Shown piece after piece: positions 55,226 to 64,000 of a DNA stretch of 64,000 nucleotides. The DNA comes from an uncultured bacterium. Lineage in GTDB: Bacteria; Bacillota; Clostridia; Lachnospirales; Lachnospiraceae. Position 1 is the stretch's first letter. Each line of letters begins with the position of its first letter. A model generated the notes under the pieces. It searched no databases. It saw only the letters and a list, made by a program, of their open reading frames with translations, and was not told the DNA's origin. The stretch is taken from contig CANCXX010000001.1 in the NCBI GenBank assembly GCA_947381965.1, positions 62,001 through 126,000 of the forward strand. Direction: 5' to 3'. A program made the translations under genes and the position numbers.

Positions 55226-55580
55226 CTACCTTCTTTACAGCTTCAAGCACACGTTCAGGCTGGAAAGGCTTAACAATGAAATCCTTTGCTCCTCCCTGGA
55301 TTGCCTCAATTACCATTGCCTGCTGTCCCATAGCAGAGCACATAATAACCATAGCGTTGGGGTCAGCGCCTTTAATCTTTTTCAAGGCTGCAATACCATC
55401 AACTTCTGGCATAGTGATATCCATAAGTACCAAATCGGGCTTAAGTTCACTATATTTCTCAAAAGCCTTTGCGCCGTTTTCTGCCTCACCAACAACGTTA
55501 TAGCCATTCTTTGTAAGAATGTCCTTAATCATCATACGCATAAATGCCGCATCGTCAACAATTAAAATATTTTTTGCCAT
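55218..55580 (-). CDS. cheY: Chemotaxis response regulator CheY
   Basis: 120 residues, single receiver domain. Acidic pocket in ILIVDDAAFMR (Asp ~9,10), phospho-Asp in LVLMDITMPEVDG (~54), switch Ser in VIMCSAMGQQ and Lys in DFIVKPFQPERV. Phosphorylated by CheA and dephosphorylated by CheC and FliY. Placed after fliY as in Bacillus. Confidence 0.97.
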   Translation of the reverse strand: MAKNILIVDDAAFMRMMIKDILTKNGYNVVGEAENGAKAFEKYSELKPDLVLMDITMPEVDGIAALKKIKGADPNAMVIMCSAMGQQAMVIEAIQGGAKDFIVKPFQPERVLEAVKKVVG

Positions 55581-55598
55581 TTTCTACTCTCCTACTTT

Positions 55599-56858
55599 TT
55601 ACTTTATTATTTCTGTTACACGAACACTAAAGTTTTCTTCAATTACCACAACTTCACCTTTTGCAACAAGTTTACCATTCACAAGCACATCTATAGGTTC
55701 ACCAGCAATCTTATCTAATTCTATAATAGTTCCTGGTGTGAAGTCCAGTATTTCTGATATAGATTTTTTTGTTCTGCCAAGTTCAACAGTAATGTCCAAG
55801 GGTACATCTTTGATAAGGCCGATATTTTCCTGTCCTGTCATGGCACTCATGTCATTGTTGAAGCTCTGGAACTGTACAGGCTGTATATTCATATTCTGCA
55901 TGTTCATCTGCGGCATGCCCATATTATTCATCATAGGCATTCCCATAGCTCCGTTCATCCCCATCATAGGCATCCCCATTTGCGGCATATTCTGCATATT
56001 CATCTGCATGCCCATATCCATCTGTGGGGTACCCATTCCCATGTTCATATTCATCTGACCCATGTTAGGCGTTCCTGCCGGTATATCTGCCGTTGGGGGC
56101 GTATAAGGCGCAGGCGCCGGTTCAGGTGTTGCCGGAGCTGCTGTCTCTTCCGGCATTTGGGTGGACATAAATGTATCATAAAGCGTTCCTGCAAAGTCTA
56201 CAGGATACAGCTGCATGATTGTCGAATCAATTAAATCATCTACCTGCATTCTGAAAGAAATCTTCACAAAGGTTCCATCCAGAAAACCTGCAATCTCCCC
56301 GCCATTCTTAAAATCATTCAAATCCATTAAAGTGGCTTCTGGGGGACTGATGTCTATCATCTTTCCAAGCATTGTGGACATTGAGGTTGCCGCCGAACCC
56401 ATCATCTGGTTCATGGCTTCTGATATTGCACTTAAATGCAATTCACCTAACTCTCCCTCCGTATTGCTTCCGTCGCCTCCCATCATCAAATCTGTAATAA
56501 CCTTAACATCATGCTCTTTTAAAATCATGATGTTAGAGCCATCCAGCCCTGCCGTATAATGTATTTGGATAAAAACGCAGGGACGTTCGTAATCTGCCAC
56601 CACCGTATTCCAGTTTGCCATTGTAACTACAGGCGTTGTAATGTTTACTTTCCTGTTTAACAGCGAATACAAAGTAGTTGCAGAAGATCCCATACTGATA
56701 TTGGCTATTTCACCAATTGCATCTCTTTCATCCGGTGTAAGCAGACTTTCATCTACTGATTCACCGCTGCCCGAAGCAGACGGCTGTTCTGCACTGTCAG
56801 ACAAGTCCATGCCTGTAAGCAGCGCATTTATTTCATCCTGCGATAGCATCTCATCCAT
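55599..56858 (-). CDS. fliY: Flagellar switch phosphatase FliY with Met-rich linker
   Basis: 419 residues. The N-terminal MSQDEI-like peptide MLSQDEINALL binds CheY-P; a CheC-like domain with two motifs follows (DAIGEIANISMGSSATTLYS and HLSAISEAMNQMMGSAATSM); then a Pro/Ala linker and a striking run of Met/Asn/Gly/Gln repeats (about residues 265-330); the C-terminus is the FliN/SpoA domain (VPLDITVELGRTKKSISEIL). It is part of the C-ring and removes phosphate from CheY-P. AGGAGG precedes the ATG. Confidence 0.95.
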   Translation of the reverse strand: MDEMLSQDEINALLTGMDLSDSAEQPSASGSGESVDESLLTPDERDAIGEIANISMGSSATTLYSLLNRKVNITTPVVTMANWNTVVADYERPCVFIQIHYTAGLDGSNIMILKEHDVKVITDLMMGGDGSNTEGELGELHLSAISEAMNQMMGSAATSMSTMLGKMIDISPPEATLMDLNDFKNGGEIAGFLDGTFVKISFRMQVDDLIDSTIMQLYPVDFAGTLYDTFMSTQMPEETAAPATPEPAPAPYTPPTADIPAGTPNMGQMNMNMGMGTPQMDMGMQMNMQNMPQMGMPMMGMNGAMGMPMMNNMGMPQMNMQNMNIQPVQFQSFNNDMSAMTGQENIGLIKDVPLDITVELGRTKKSISEILDFTPGTIIELDKIAGEPIDVLVNGKLVAKGEVVVIEENFSVRVTEIIK

Positions 56859-56861
56859 GTG

Positions 56862-57842
56862 TTACTCCTCCTCTCTGATTACTGATGTTATCCGTACTGC
56901 ATATTTATCCTTGCTGGACCCTGGGAGTGCAGTAAATTTTCTGATATTCCCCACATAAATATTCATATCCGAATCTACTTTGCTGTCCAGTCGTATGATA
57001 TCACCAACCTGCAGGTTTAAGAAATCATTTACAGACACCTGACTCCTTCCAAGGACTGCTTTTACCGGTACATCTAATCTTTTTATGAGCGATTCAATAT
57101 GCTCTTCGTAATCAACTTTATTATCTTTCTCCAGCGTTGAATACCAGTACTTGGTATTTAGCTTATCCATTACATCTTCCAATGTAAAGAATGGAAGACA
57201 AATATTCATAAGCCCCTCCACATCGCCGACTTTAACATTCATGGAAACAATAGCTATCATGTCATTTGGTGCAATCACCTGGGCAAATTGGGCATTTGTT
57301 TCTATTCTGTCCAACATGGGTTCAATTTCAATAACATTTTTCCATGGATCATGTAAAAGCTGCATACATACTACCATCAGCTTCTGCAGGATAATCATTT
57401 CAATTTCAGAAAAATCCCTGCTCTTTTCAAGCGGAAGTCCCTGACCACCCAGCATCCTGTCAATCATGGCAAAACCCAGATTAGAGGACATTTCTATAAT
57501 AATATTTCCATTTAAAGGACTAAAATCCACAATTCCAAGTATTACAGGATTAGAAAGCGCATTGGAAAATTCTGAGAAAGTTACCGTTTCAGAACTTGCC
57601 ACCGATACCTGTACATTCTTCCGCAAATATACCGGAAGATTTGTGGAAATCAGTCTTCCATAATGTTCAAATAGCATTTCAAGGGTTCTTAAGTGTTCTT
57701 TCGAAAACTTTGCAGGCCGTTTAAAATCATAATCCTTAACCTGCTTTTCCCCTTTATCCTGCATATCATCCACATCCAGCTCACCATTACTTAAGGCGGC
57801 AAGCAAATTATCTATCTCACTTTGAGATAACACCTCACCCAC
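56862..57842 (-). CDS. fliM: Flagellar motor switch protein FliM, GTG start
   Basis: 326 residues. N-terminal LSQSEIDNLLAAL is the CheY-P docking peptide, the middle domain has the GGxG motif in MLGGQGLPLEKSRDFSEIE, and the C-terminal SpoA domain has GRSQVSVNDFLNLQVGDII. The start codon is GTG 57840-57842 with GGAGG ten bases before. Ends 3 bp before fliY. Confidence 0.96.
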   Translation of the reverse strand: MGEVLSQSEIDNLLAALSNGELDVDDMQDKGEKQVKDYDFKRPAKFSKEHLRTLEMLFEHYGRLISTNLPVYLRKNVQVSVASSETVTFSEFSNALSNPVILGIVDFSPLNGNIIIEMSSNLGFAMIDRMLGGQGLPLEKSRDFSEIEMIILQKLMVVCMQLLHDPWKNVIEIEPMLDRIETNAQFAQVIAPNDMIAIVSMNVKVGDVEGLMNICLPFFTLEDVMDKLNTKYWYSTLEKDNKVDYEEHIESLIKRLDVPVKAVLGRSQVSVNDFLNLQVGDIIRLDSKVDSDMNIYVGNIRKFTALPGSSKDKYAVRITSVIREEE

Positions 57843-57893
57843 GACTTTCCCACCTCCTTCATTTCTGCCGCAGTCTGATTAAAACCGCCGCTT

Positions 57894-58418
57894 CTACTGA
57901 TAAATGGCGCTGCTTAGTGTTACATCAAAGATAAAATCCGAACCATAAAGCTGTTGGACACTATTTAATATTGCCTCTTTTACCATATCAGGATCGCCTT
58001 TAGCTTCATCTGCCGTATATTGTCCCACCGCATCATTAATCTTTCCCCTGATTAAATCTTCTCTGCCTGACAGATCTCCTTCCCCCTGGGCTTTATACTC
58101 CTCATGTTTGGTATTCATGGATAAAACTACCGTAAGCACACCAAAATGATCCTTTTCATCTGTTTCAGCCCTCTTCATGGGAATTGTAAGATCTTTAATT
58201 GTATAAGTGGCTGTGTCCTCTAAAGGAACCGCTGCCGCAGGGGATATCGGTTCACCCCATCCTCCCTGTATTTCCAGATTAATTGCCGACGCTACATCTG
58301 TAACCAGTGATGCGGTCTTTTTGTTTGTGCTGACTATGCTGAACATCATAATAGAAGTAAGTACGATATTCACTACAAGCAATGCTAAAATAATTATTGA
58401 AATCAGGTTCCTTTTCAT
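57894..58418 (-). CDS. fliL: Flagellar basal body protein FliL
   Basis: 174 residues: one membrane helix (LISIIILALLVVNIVLTSIM) and an extracellular stomatin-like domain with TVVLSMNTKHEEYK and the C-terminal VKEAILNSVQQLYGSDFIF. FliL surrounds the stator units. Lies between motB and fliM, the usual position. Confidence 0.92.
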   Translation of the reverse strand: MKRNLISIIILALLVVNIVLTSIMMFSIVSTNKKTASLVTDVASAINLEIQGGWGEPISPAAAVPLEDTATYTIKDLTIPMKRAETDEKDHFGVLTVVLSMNTKHEEYKAQGEGDLSGREDLIRGKINDAVGQYTADEAKGDPDMVKEAILNSVQQLYGSDFIFDVTLSSAIYQ

Positions 58419-58439
58419 ATTTGTTACAACCTTTCTCCC

Positions 58440-59246
58440 TTAATATGAGCTTAATGAATTATATATTTTTATTTCAACACGTCTGTTTCTGGCTCTTCCT
58501 TCCTCTGTGGAATTATCCGCTATCGGAATGTATTCGCCTCTCCCTGCGTGCTTAATTCTTCCTGCATCAAGCGTAGTATTTTCCATAAGATAATAAAAGA
58601 CTGCAAGGGCGCGCCCACTGCTTAACTCGTCATTATTGGAATACTTAGCCCCAGACATAGGCACATTATCCGTATGCCCTTCTATTTCAATAATCCCCTG
58701 TCCAAATCTTTGGAGAATAATTCCCAGCTGACCCATTAGTGGCAGAGCATCCTCTTTAATGTCCACTTTCCCAGAATCAAATAAGAGGGCCCCATTTAAA
58801 GTAAGCTGCACATACTGGGCAGTAAATTCTATATCCACTTCCTTATCTAAATTTTTTTCTTCAAGGACCTCCTCAATTCTCTCAGCCATTTCCTCTGACT
58901 CTTTCAGTTTGGCCTCCTCAATAACCTCTGTGGCTGTCTCCAGCTTTTCAGGCATCATGGATCCTTCTGCGTCCCGACCTGTACTGTTAATATATTCGTC
59001 CAGTTCATTTAACTGGCTGACTCCGTTGCTGATCAACACTCCATCTCCAATGGCTGTGGCCCCTGCTGTGAAAACACTGAACGTCTGGCTGAAAGATGCT
59101 GCCAGAAGTTCAAATTTCTGTGCATCCATGGTTGACATGGAGAACAACATAACAAAAAAGCACAGGAGCAAATTCATCAGGTCGGAAAAAGTATTCATCC
59201 ATGCTGGCGAACCTTTAGGGGGGTCATCCTGTTTCCTTTTAGCCAT
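58440..59246 (-). CDS. motB: Flagellar stator protein MotB
   Basis: 268 residues. The proton (or ion) carrier Asp 22 is in NTFSDLMNLLLCFFVM; the plug region follows, and the OmpA-like domain binds peptidoglycan (IIEIEGHTDNVPMSGAKYS and GRARNRRVEIKIY). Overlaps motA by 8 bp. Confidence 0.97.
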   Translation of the reverse strand: MAKRKQDDPPKGSPAWMNTFSDLMNLLLCFFVMLFSMSTMDAQKFELLAASFSQTFSVFTAGATAIGDGVLISNGVSQLNELDEYINSTGRDAEGSMMPEKLETATEVIEEAKLKESEEMAERIEEVLEEKNLDKEVDIEFTAQYVQLTLNGALLFDSGKVDIKEDALPLMGQLGIILQRFGQGIIEIEGHTDNVPMSGAKYSNNDELSSGRALAVFYYLMENTTLDAGRIKHAGRGEYIPIADNSTEEGRARNRRVEIKIYNSLSSY

Positions 59247-60033
59247 CTAATTCACCTCCGGCATCTGAATTTGCTCTTTCTCCAGGTGACAGGAAGGATT
59301 TCAGCTTTTCTTCAATTACTCTCGGATTTTCTCCTGCCTGAATGGATAGAAGCCCTTCAATCATTATTTCTTTAATCATAATCTCTTTTGCATTGTTTGC
59401 CTTCAGCTTACCGGCAACAGGCGAACAAATCCAGTTTGCAAGTATGGAACCATATAATGTTGTAACCAGCGCAACTGCCATGGAAGGACCAATTGTGGCC
59501 GGATTATCCATCTCATAAAGCATATTTACAAGTCCTACCAGCGTACCAATCATACCCCAGGCAGGTCCCATTGTTCCCAAATCTTCCCAAAAGGAAATTT
59601 TATTTTTATGCCGCTCTTCTGTACTTACCAGTTCCGTTTCCATAATTCCACGAACAAGTTCCGGATCCGTACCATCTACAATAAGCAAAATTCCCTTCTT
59701 CATAAATTCATCGTCCAAATCTCCCGCTGCTTCTTCCAAAGAAAGCAATCCTTCCTTCCGGGCAACATTGGACAAATCAATTATTTTCTGTATCATGGCC
59801 TTAACATCCATCGCCGGTGACTTAAATATCAACGAAAAGCTTTTAAGACCGCCTATGTACTCATCCATTGACTTGGATGCAAGAACCGCAAAGAACGAAC
59901 CACCAAAGGTAATAATTGCAGAAGGCACATCTACATAACGCGTAAATATATTTTCAATACCCGCTGCATTTATGATACCGAATGCCAACATTGCAAAACA
60001 AAGCACTATTCCCAATAATGACGCTATATCCAT
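59239..60033 (-). CDS. motA: Flagellar stator protein MotA
   Basis: 264 residues, four membrane helices and a cytoplasmic loop whose charged residues face FliG (KSPAMDVKAMIQKIIDLS and following). MGPAWGMIGTLVGLVNMLYE and AVALVTTLYGSILANWICSP are family features. Five MotA and two MotB make one stator. Confidence 0.97.
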   Translation of the reverse strand: MDIASLLGIVLCFAMLAFGIINAAGIENIFTRYVDVPSAIITFGGSFFAVLASKSMDEYIGGLKSFSLIFKSPAMDVKAMIQKIIDLSNVARKEGLLSLEEAAGDLDDEFMKKGILLIVDGTDPELVRGIMETELVSTEERHKNKISFWEDLGTMGPAWGMIGTLVGLVNMLYEMDNPATIGPSMAVALVTTLYGSILANWICSPVAGKLKANNAKEIMIKEIMIEGLLSIQAGENPRVIEEKLKSFLSPGERANSDAGGELDG

Positions 60034-60053
60034 TATCTTTCACCTCTTTTGCG

Positions 60054-60239
60054 TCAATCCGCAAAAATATCCTTTCTATACGATTTTACAAGATTTTTCA
60101 CGTCTTGTCTACTTTCTTTTACAATTATTTTTCTCCCTGTGGTAAAAGCAATTACCGTATCAGGCGTTTCCTCCACGAGTTCCATCAAATCCGGATTAAT
60201 TAAAACCTTACTGCCATTAATCTTCGTTACCTCAATCAT
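60054..60239 (-). CDS. flbD: FlbD-family small flagellar protein
   Basis: 61 residues: MIEVTKINGSKVLINPDLME, DTVIAFTTGRKIIVKES and a lysine-rich end match the short FlbD (SwrD-like) proteins between flgE and motA in Gram-positives. In Bacillus the homolog raises stator power for swarming. Confidence 0.92.
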   Translation of the reverse strand: MIEVTKINGSKVLINPDLMELVEETPDTVIAFTTGRKIIVKESRQDVKNLVKSYRKDIFAD

Positions 60240-60337
60240 ATCATATCACTTCTTTCCCTCTATTGCCACTGTAATTTTTTTCATATAAGCGGCTTTTTAT
60301 CAAAACCTACATTGCAACCACTTTATTCCCCAAAATC

Positions 60338-60369
60338 AGAGGGAACCAGCCTTCTGCCAGGTCCCCTCT
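60338..60369. repeat. Stem-loop between flgE and flbD
   Basis: Arms AGAGGGAACC and GGTCCCCTCT pair over ten positions with one wobble and a 12-base loop in a 191-bp gap. On the minus strand only GATTTT follows; the longer T run is on the plus strand. It may stabilise or process the mRNA, or partly stop transcription after flgE. Confidence 0.55.
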
Positions 60370-60430
60370 TTTTAATACGTCTATATCTGACTATAATATA
60401 TTACATATCAACTGGCTAAATCTTCAAATA

Positions 60431-61864
60431 TTATCTCTTCAGATTTGTCAGCTCCTCTAAGAGCGTATCTGAAACCGTTATAATACGGCTGTTTGCCTGG
60501 AAACCACGCTGGGTAGTAATCATTTCCGTAAACTCCTGGGACAAGTCCACATTACTCATTTCCAGAACACCGGATTCCATCTTCCCGCTGGTGGTCGAGA
60601 TATCTACACCAATACCATCAAATTCTCCTGAGTTTAAAGTTGATGAATAAAGGTTTTCTCCTTCCTTAGAAAGGCCGGAAGGATTGGCAAATGTTGCAAC
60701 AGCTATCTGTCCTAATACCTTTCTTTGTCCATTATCATATGTTCCATAAATTACACCGTTATTCTGAACTGTAATGCCGCTTAATCCACCCTGACGGAAC
60801 CCAGACCCTTCACCGGTTCCCTCCAGTCCTGAAACTGCTGCCAAAGTAGCCACACCATTTTTATCATAATTGAAAGTACTTGAAAAATCAATTTCTACAT
60901 TCTGGAAATTGGGGAATGTTGTTGCATCAAAATTCAATCCAAGCTTTTTCCCGGCTCCGGTCTGCGGATCATAAGCTGTTCCGGCTGCCAGACCTACGCT
61001 TTCAAAAAGTCCGCTTCCCTTCACATAATTAAGGGTTGCAGCCCCATAAGTAGCATTGGGCGTCACACCATTGGGCTGAGCTGCTGCACCGCCTCCTACC
61101 AGTCCCAGCGAAACCGCTGTATTAGGAAGCGCTGTGCCGTTAGCATCCTTTAGTATGGATTTCCCCGTTGAGTCAAGTATATCGTCCAGCTGAACATAAT
61201 ACTGTTCATCTTTGTTAACCGCATGGATTGACATCTGTACTGTATAGCTGTACCCCTGTTTATCAAAGATTTCCAAATTCATCTGCTTACCATCAGGGTT
61301 ATTGATATCCGCATCATTTTTATCACAAAGACCTGAAACCACTGCCTGGGTAGTTGCTTCCGGCGGATATGTCATATTCTCATTTGTCATAATGCGGAGA
61401 GGCTGCACCTCTTTCTTAAGTATGTTTCCGGACTCATCCTGTTCCTGCCATCCTAGAACATTATATCCGGTACTGGTCATAGCAAGATTTCCCTTTCCAT
61501 CTATATAGAAGGAGCCATCTCTGGTAAACATCTTATCCACACCATTGCTGACAACAAAAAACGCGTCTCCGCTTATCATGATATCAAAAGGATCGTTGGT
61601 GGACTGTGCCGACCCCTGGTTTGCAATAGCTGTTTTAATAGCTGCAGTTTTGGAACCAAGACCAATCTGTCTTGCATTGATACCACCTCTTGTAGCGCTT
61701 GCACCGGAAGCAGCCTGTGTTGTCTGGTACATTAAATCACTAAATGTCATAGACTGTGATTTATAAGCTGTGGTATTAACATTGGCAATATTATTACCAA
61801 TAACATCCATTCTTGTCTGGTGTGTTCTTAAACCTGCCACACCAGCAAACAATGATCTCATCAT
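60431..61864 (-). CDS. flgE: Flagellar hook protein FlgE
   Basis: 477 residues. N-terminal rod-type helix SLFAGVAGLRTHQTRMDVIG with NNIANVNTTAYKSQ, and the C-terminal helix LSQEFTEMITTQRGFQANSR are typical; the middle forms the hook surface domains. About 120 subunits polymerise into the hook. GGAGG lies before a pair of ATGs. Confidence 0.97.
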   Translation of the reverse strand: MMRSLFAGVAGLRTHQTRMDVIGNNIANVNTTAYKSQSMTFSDLMYQTTQAASGASATRGGINARQIGLGSKTAAIKTAIANQGSAQSTNDPFDIMISGDAFFVVSNGVDKMFTRDGSFYIDGKGNLAMTSTGYNVLGWQEQDESGNILKKEVQPLRIMTNENMTYPPEATTQAVVSGLCDKNDADINNPDGKQMNLEIFDKQGYSYTVQMSIHAVNKDEQYYVQLDDILDSTGKSILKDANGTALPNTAVSLGLVGGGAAAQPNGVTPNATYGAATLNYVKGSGLFESVGLAAGTAYDPQTGAGKKLGLNFDATTFPNFQNVEIDFSSTFNYDKNGVATLAAVSGLEGTGEGSGFRQGGLSGITVQNNGVIYGTYDNGQRKVLGQIAVATFANPSGLSKEGENLYSSTLNSGEFDGIGVDISTTSGKMESGVLEMSNVDLSQEFTEMITTQRGFQANSRIITVSDTLLEELTNLKR

Positions 61865-61947
61865 AATGTAATGACCTCCTTCATTCTATTGCCGCAAGTG
61901 TCCCTTCTGTCAGTCGGGAACTGATAGCCTCCTTATGAAAGGTCCGG

Positions 61948-62346
61948 CTAAATAATTACGGCACCATCAATATTTGTAAATATACTTTCCGCTGTATCAC
62001 TCTGGTTCATCGCAGTCACTACCGTATTATTTGGTATGTTTACGATAAAGGCAAGTTGATCAACGATCACAAGCGACTCTTTAATTCCCTTCTGTTGTGC
62101 CTTTTGAGTTCCCTCCTGCAGACGTTCCATCTGGCTGCTTGTAAGTTCAATATTACGATCCGCCAGTCTTCCCGCCGCATGTTTGGAAAAACGCACCTCT
62201 CCTGCAGATTTTATCCGGCTGCTCTCCAAAATTTCCTGAAAAGACTTTCCATCCGGGTTTTTGGCCTGCACAGTATTTTTATTCTGACTTAAATACTGGT
62301 CTTGTAACTGTTCAATTGAAAGGAATTTATTATCCTGAATCTTCAT
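61948..62346 (-). CDS. TIGR02530-type flagellar operon protein
   Basis: 132 residues. EVRFSKHAAGRLADRNIELT and the end VVTAMNQSDTAESIFTNIDG fit the conserved family found only between flgD and flgE in Firmicutes and some others. Function unknown; a hook-assembly helper is a fair guess. Confidence 0.88.
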   Translation of the reverse strand: MKIQDNKFLSIEQLQDQYLSQNKNTVQAKNPDGKSFQEILESSRIKSAGEVRFSKHAAGRLADRNIELTSSQMERLQEGTQKAQQKGIKESLVIVDQLAFIVNIPNNTVVTAMNQSDTAESIFTNIDGAVII

Positions 62347-62393
62347 GTATTTCTCCTCCTTGAGCTGTTATCGCATCCTGCATTTATATTGTT

Positions 62394-63161
62394 TTAAGCG
62401 CTTTCACCTCCGGCAGATGAATCTCCATCACTTCCCTCTGTCCCTTCGGTCTTATCTGAATCTTCTACCGTGCCATCATTATCAGTGTCCCCGGATTCTC
62501 CGCCTTCACCATCGTCTTTATCTCCGCCTGCTGCTTCCACCAGTTCAGCCATCTTCTCCACATATTTCTGAAGCTTCTTAACATATTCGTCACTGATAAA
62601 GCCCTGCTGGTAAGCAGTCATACTGTTAAATGCTTTCTGAACTGCTTCCACATTTTCCTTATCTTCAATAGTAAGCATGGAAAGCTTTGGCAGACTATCC
62701 ATTGCAGCTACAAAGGCTGCCGCAATATCAAAGGCTGTCTGGTAGGTTTCATCAATTACTGCATTCACATCATCTGCAGAATATAATTCCCCATTCACCG
62801 ATACAAACGCTTTATGATTTTCATAGGTTACATATTCCACTATGCCGCTAACAGATTTCATATTTCCGGAACTATCCTTGGTAAGTATCTCAACCAGTTT
62901 ACCAACCATAGAAGAAGCTCTTGAAAGCTCCATGGTTGCTGCCATGTTCTGCATCTGCTCTACCTGGGCAAAGGTGGCGTACTGAGAAATGTACTCCGTA
63001 TTGGAAGTAGGCTCTAAAGGATCCTGATATTTCATCTGTGCTACTAAAAGCTGCAAAAAAGCTTCCTTATCCATGCCATTTTTGGCAACAGCATTCTTAA
63101 CTGAGCTTTCCGATGCGGACTCTACTAGCTTCCCGTCTTTTATAACTGCACTTACTGACAT
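62394..63161 (-). CDS. flgD: Hook cap protein FlgD with unusual helical, acidic C-terminus
   Basis: 255 residues from ATG 63161 (GGAGG five bases before). The N-terminal FlgD part is clear: MDKEAFLQLLVAQMKYQDPL and TSNTEYISQYATFAQVEQMQ, then a short beta segment (GIVEYVTYENHKAFVSVNGE). The usual FlgD Ig-like core is short, and from ~135 to ~210 there is a helical segment (LTIEDKENVEAVQKAFNSMT, then QQGFISDEYVKKLQKYVEKM) like helical repeats of cell-surface proteins, ending in ~40 acidic Gly/Ser/Asp residues. FlgD caps the growing hook. Confidence 0.9.
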   Translation of the reverse strand: MSVSAVIKDGKLVESASESSVKNAVAKNGMDKEAFLQLLVAQMKYQDPLEPTSNTEYISQYATFAQVEQMQNMAATMELSRASSMVGKLVEILTKDSSGNMKSVSGIVEYVTYENHKAFVSVNGELYSADDVNAVIDETYQTAFDIAAAFVAAMDSLPKLSMLTIEDKENVEAVQKAFNSMTAYQQGFISDEYVKKLQKYVEKMAELVEAAGGDKDDGEGGESGDTDNDGTVEDSDKTEGTEGSDGDSSAGGESA

Positions 63162-63198
63162 AATAACCTCCATTTCTGCACACAAGTGCCATTTTAGC

Positions 63199-64000
63199 TT
63201 ATGCTGTATAATCTACTGTGTTTCCGTTTGCCGCCATCATGCTGGCTGTAAGAATTTCTTCTTCCGTTGCGTCTTCTTCCGAAAAACCACCGGTTTCATT
63301 TAAATTAATTCTTCTGGGCGCCTTTCTTCCGCTCTGGGATGAAGCATTTTCTTCCCTGCCCTGTCCCTGCCAAAGATTACTTTCAAATCCATGATTTTCC
63401 ACAGTGACCTGAACAGCCTCTACTTTTACTCCCTGCTCCTTCAAACTTTCCTGTAAGGTTGTTATCTGGCTTTCAAGGGCTGCTTTAACAGCTTCGTTTT
63501 GTACCTGAAAATGGGCAGTAACTTCGCCACCTTTAGACAGCAGTTGAATATGGACGGTTCCAAGGCTTTCAGGATGCAGCTGCATTTCAAGCTGATCCAT
63601 ACCAGGTTTAAGCTGAATTTTCATATAATCCATAATCTGGTTCATAATATCCCTGGTCTGTTCGCTTAACATAGGCGTCATCTGCTCAAAAGGTACTTCC
63701 GATACTTGCGGTTTATTTTGCATTAAAGAATCAATCAAGGGATTCCCCGCCTGTAATTCTCCTTCCCCATGTCCTTTTCCTTCGCCGTCTTTCTGACTGT
63801 GTCTGTCGGATTCTTCAGAAACATTTTCCTTGGCGTTTGATGGCACAATTTCTACTGTTTTAATGGCATTTCCATTTTCATCAGCAGCTAATTTTACTGT
63901 TTCATCTCCAGCCTTCACCTCAACTGTAATCTGCGGCGCCTCTTCTTTTACAGAACCGCTTATCAGACCATCTTCCCCTTGCTGTCCGGCATTTTTCATA
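63199..64000 (-). CDS. fliK: Flagellar hook-length control protein FliK, C-terminal part
   Basis: About 267 codons; the 5' part lies outside the window. The conserved C-terminal domain is GMDQLEMQLHPESLGTVHIQ and following LLSKGGEVTAHFQVQNEAVK to GVKVEAVQVTVE, which signals FlhB to change substrate. Upstream is the hydrophilic Gln/Glu-rich ruler region. The C-terminal 50 residues are polar. It leads into flgD. Confidence 0.92.
   Translation of the reverse strand, partial: MKNAGQQGEDGLISGSVKEEAPQITVEVKAGDETVKLAADENGNAIKTVEIVPSNAKENVSEESDRHSQKDGEGKGHGEGELQAGNPLIDSLMQNKPQVSEVPFEQMTPMLSEQTRDIMNQIMDYMKIQLKPGMDQLEMQLHPESLGTVHIQLLSKGGEVTAHFQVQNEAVKAALESQITTLQESLKEQGVKVEAVQVTVENHGFESNLWQGQGREENASSQSGRKAPRRINLNETGGFSEEDATEEEILTASMMAANGNTVDYTA

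Noticed and set aside
60338-60369. Stem-loop as a definite terminator after flgE
   Set aside because: The better T run lies on the plus strand and the downstream flbD-motA genes belong to the same operon; recorded only as a stem-loop.

Overview
This is a 64 kb chromosomal segment of a low-to-medium GC Firmicute, most probably a motile member of the Lachnospiraceae (Clostridia). The evidence is PolC-type replication polymerase, single-chain glycyl-tRNA synthetase, the clostridial fla/che gene order with CheC, CheD and FliY, DUF4317 and DUF4349 proteins, a large fused 2-hydroxyacyl-CoA dehydratase activase, and strong GGAGG ribosome binding sites. The genus cannot be fixed from the sequence alone. 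Almost all genes lie on the minus strand; the exceptions are the activase/DUF4317 pair and mntP. No tRNA, rRNA, CRISPR array, transposase or integrase was seen.

Region 1 (1-7835, minus): era, a YqzL-like small gene, recO, a small lipoprotein, glyS and alaS (cut by the window edge), a translation and repair cluster. A two-gene cassette (DUF4869 protein plus P-loop ATPase) sits between recO and the lipoprotein gene. It is bounded by a perfect 59-bp direct repeat of the recO 3' end, which is read in two different frames, in recO and in the ATPase gene. This is the clearest sign of an accessory, possibly undescribed, system in the window.

Region 2 (8052-19050): an M16C metallopeptidase, an apparent small structured RNA with its own promoter and terminator, an operon of an unknown protein, a sigma-factor-like protein without region 4 and a rhomboid-like membrane protein without catalytic residues. 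Divergent from these are the 1413-residue activase and a DUF4317 protein.

Region 3 (19073-34300, minus): polC, ispG, a Ser/Thr kinase and PP2C phosphatase pair, rseP, dxr, cdsA, uppS, frr, pyrH, a bactofilin and a polysaccharide deacetylase. This is the standard isoprenoid/lipid/translation block, with a signalling pair inserted between rseP and ispG and envelope genes placed in front of pyrH. Palindromic repeats lie around dxr.

Region 4 (34301-35304, plus): mntP behind a well formed yybP-ykoY (Mn2+) riboswitch with mutually exclusive terminator and antiterminator. The 379-bp stretch 34301-34679 has no gene but is filled by this leader and by the deacetylase promoter; it is the only gene-free stretch over 300 bases.

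Region 5 (35314-37247, minus): tsf and rpsB, whose promoter overlaps the terminator of the operon upstream.

Region 6 (37256-64000, minus): one long flagellar/chemotaxis operon. In transcription order it is fliK (partial), flgD, a TIGR02530-type gene, flgE, flbD, motA, motB, fliL, fliM, fliY, cheY, fliO, fliP, fliQ, fliR, flhB, flhA, flhF, flhG, a PilZ gene, cheB (methylesterase domain only), cheA, cheW, cheC, cheD, a small membrane protein, fliA, fapA and three envelope or unknown genes. It encodes the hook, motor, export gate and the whole CheA-CheY signalling core with CheC/CheD/FliY adaptation and dephosphorylation.
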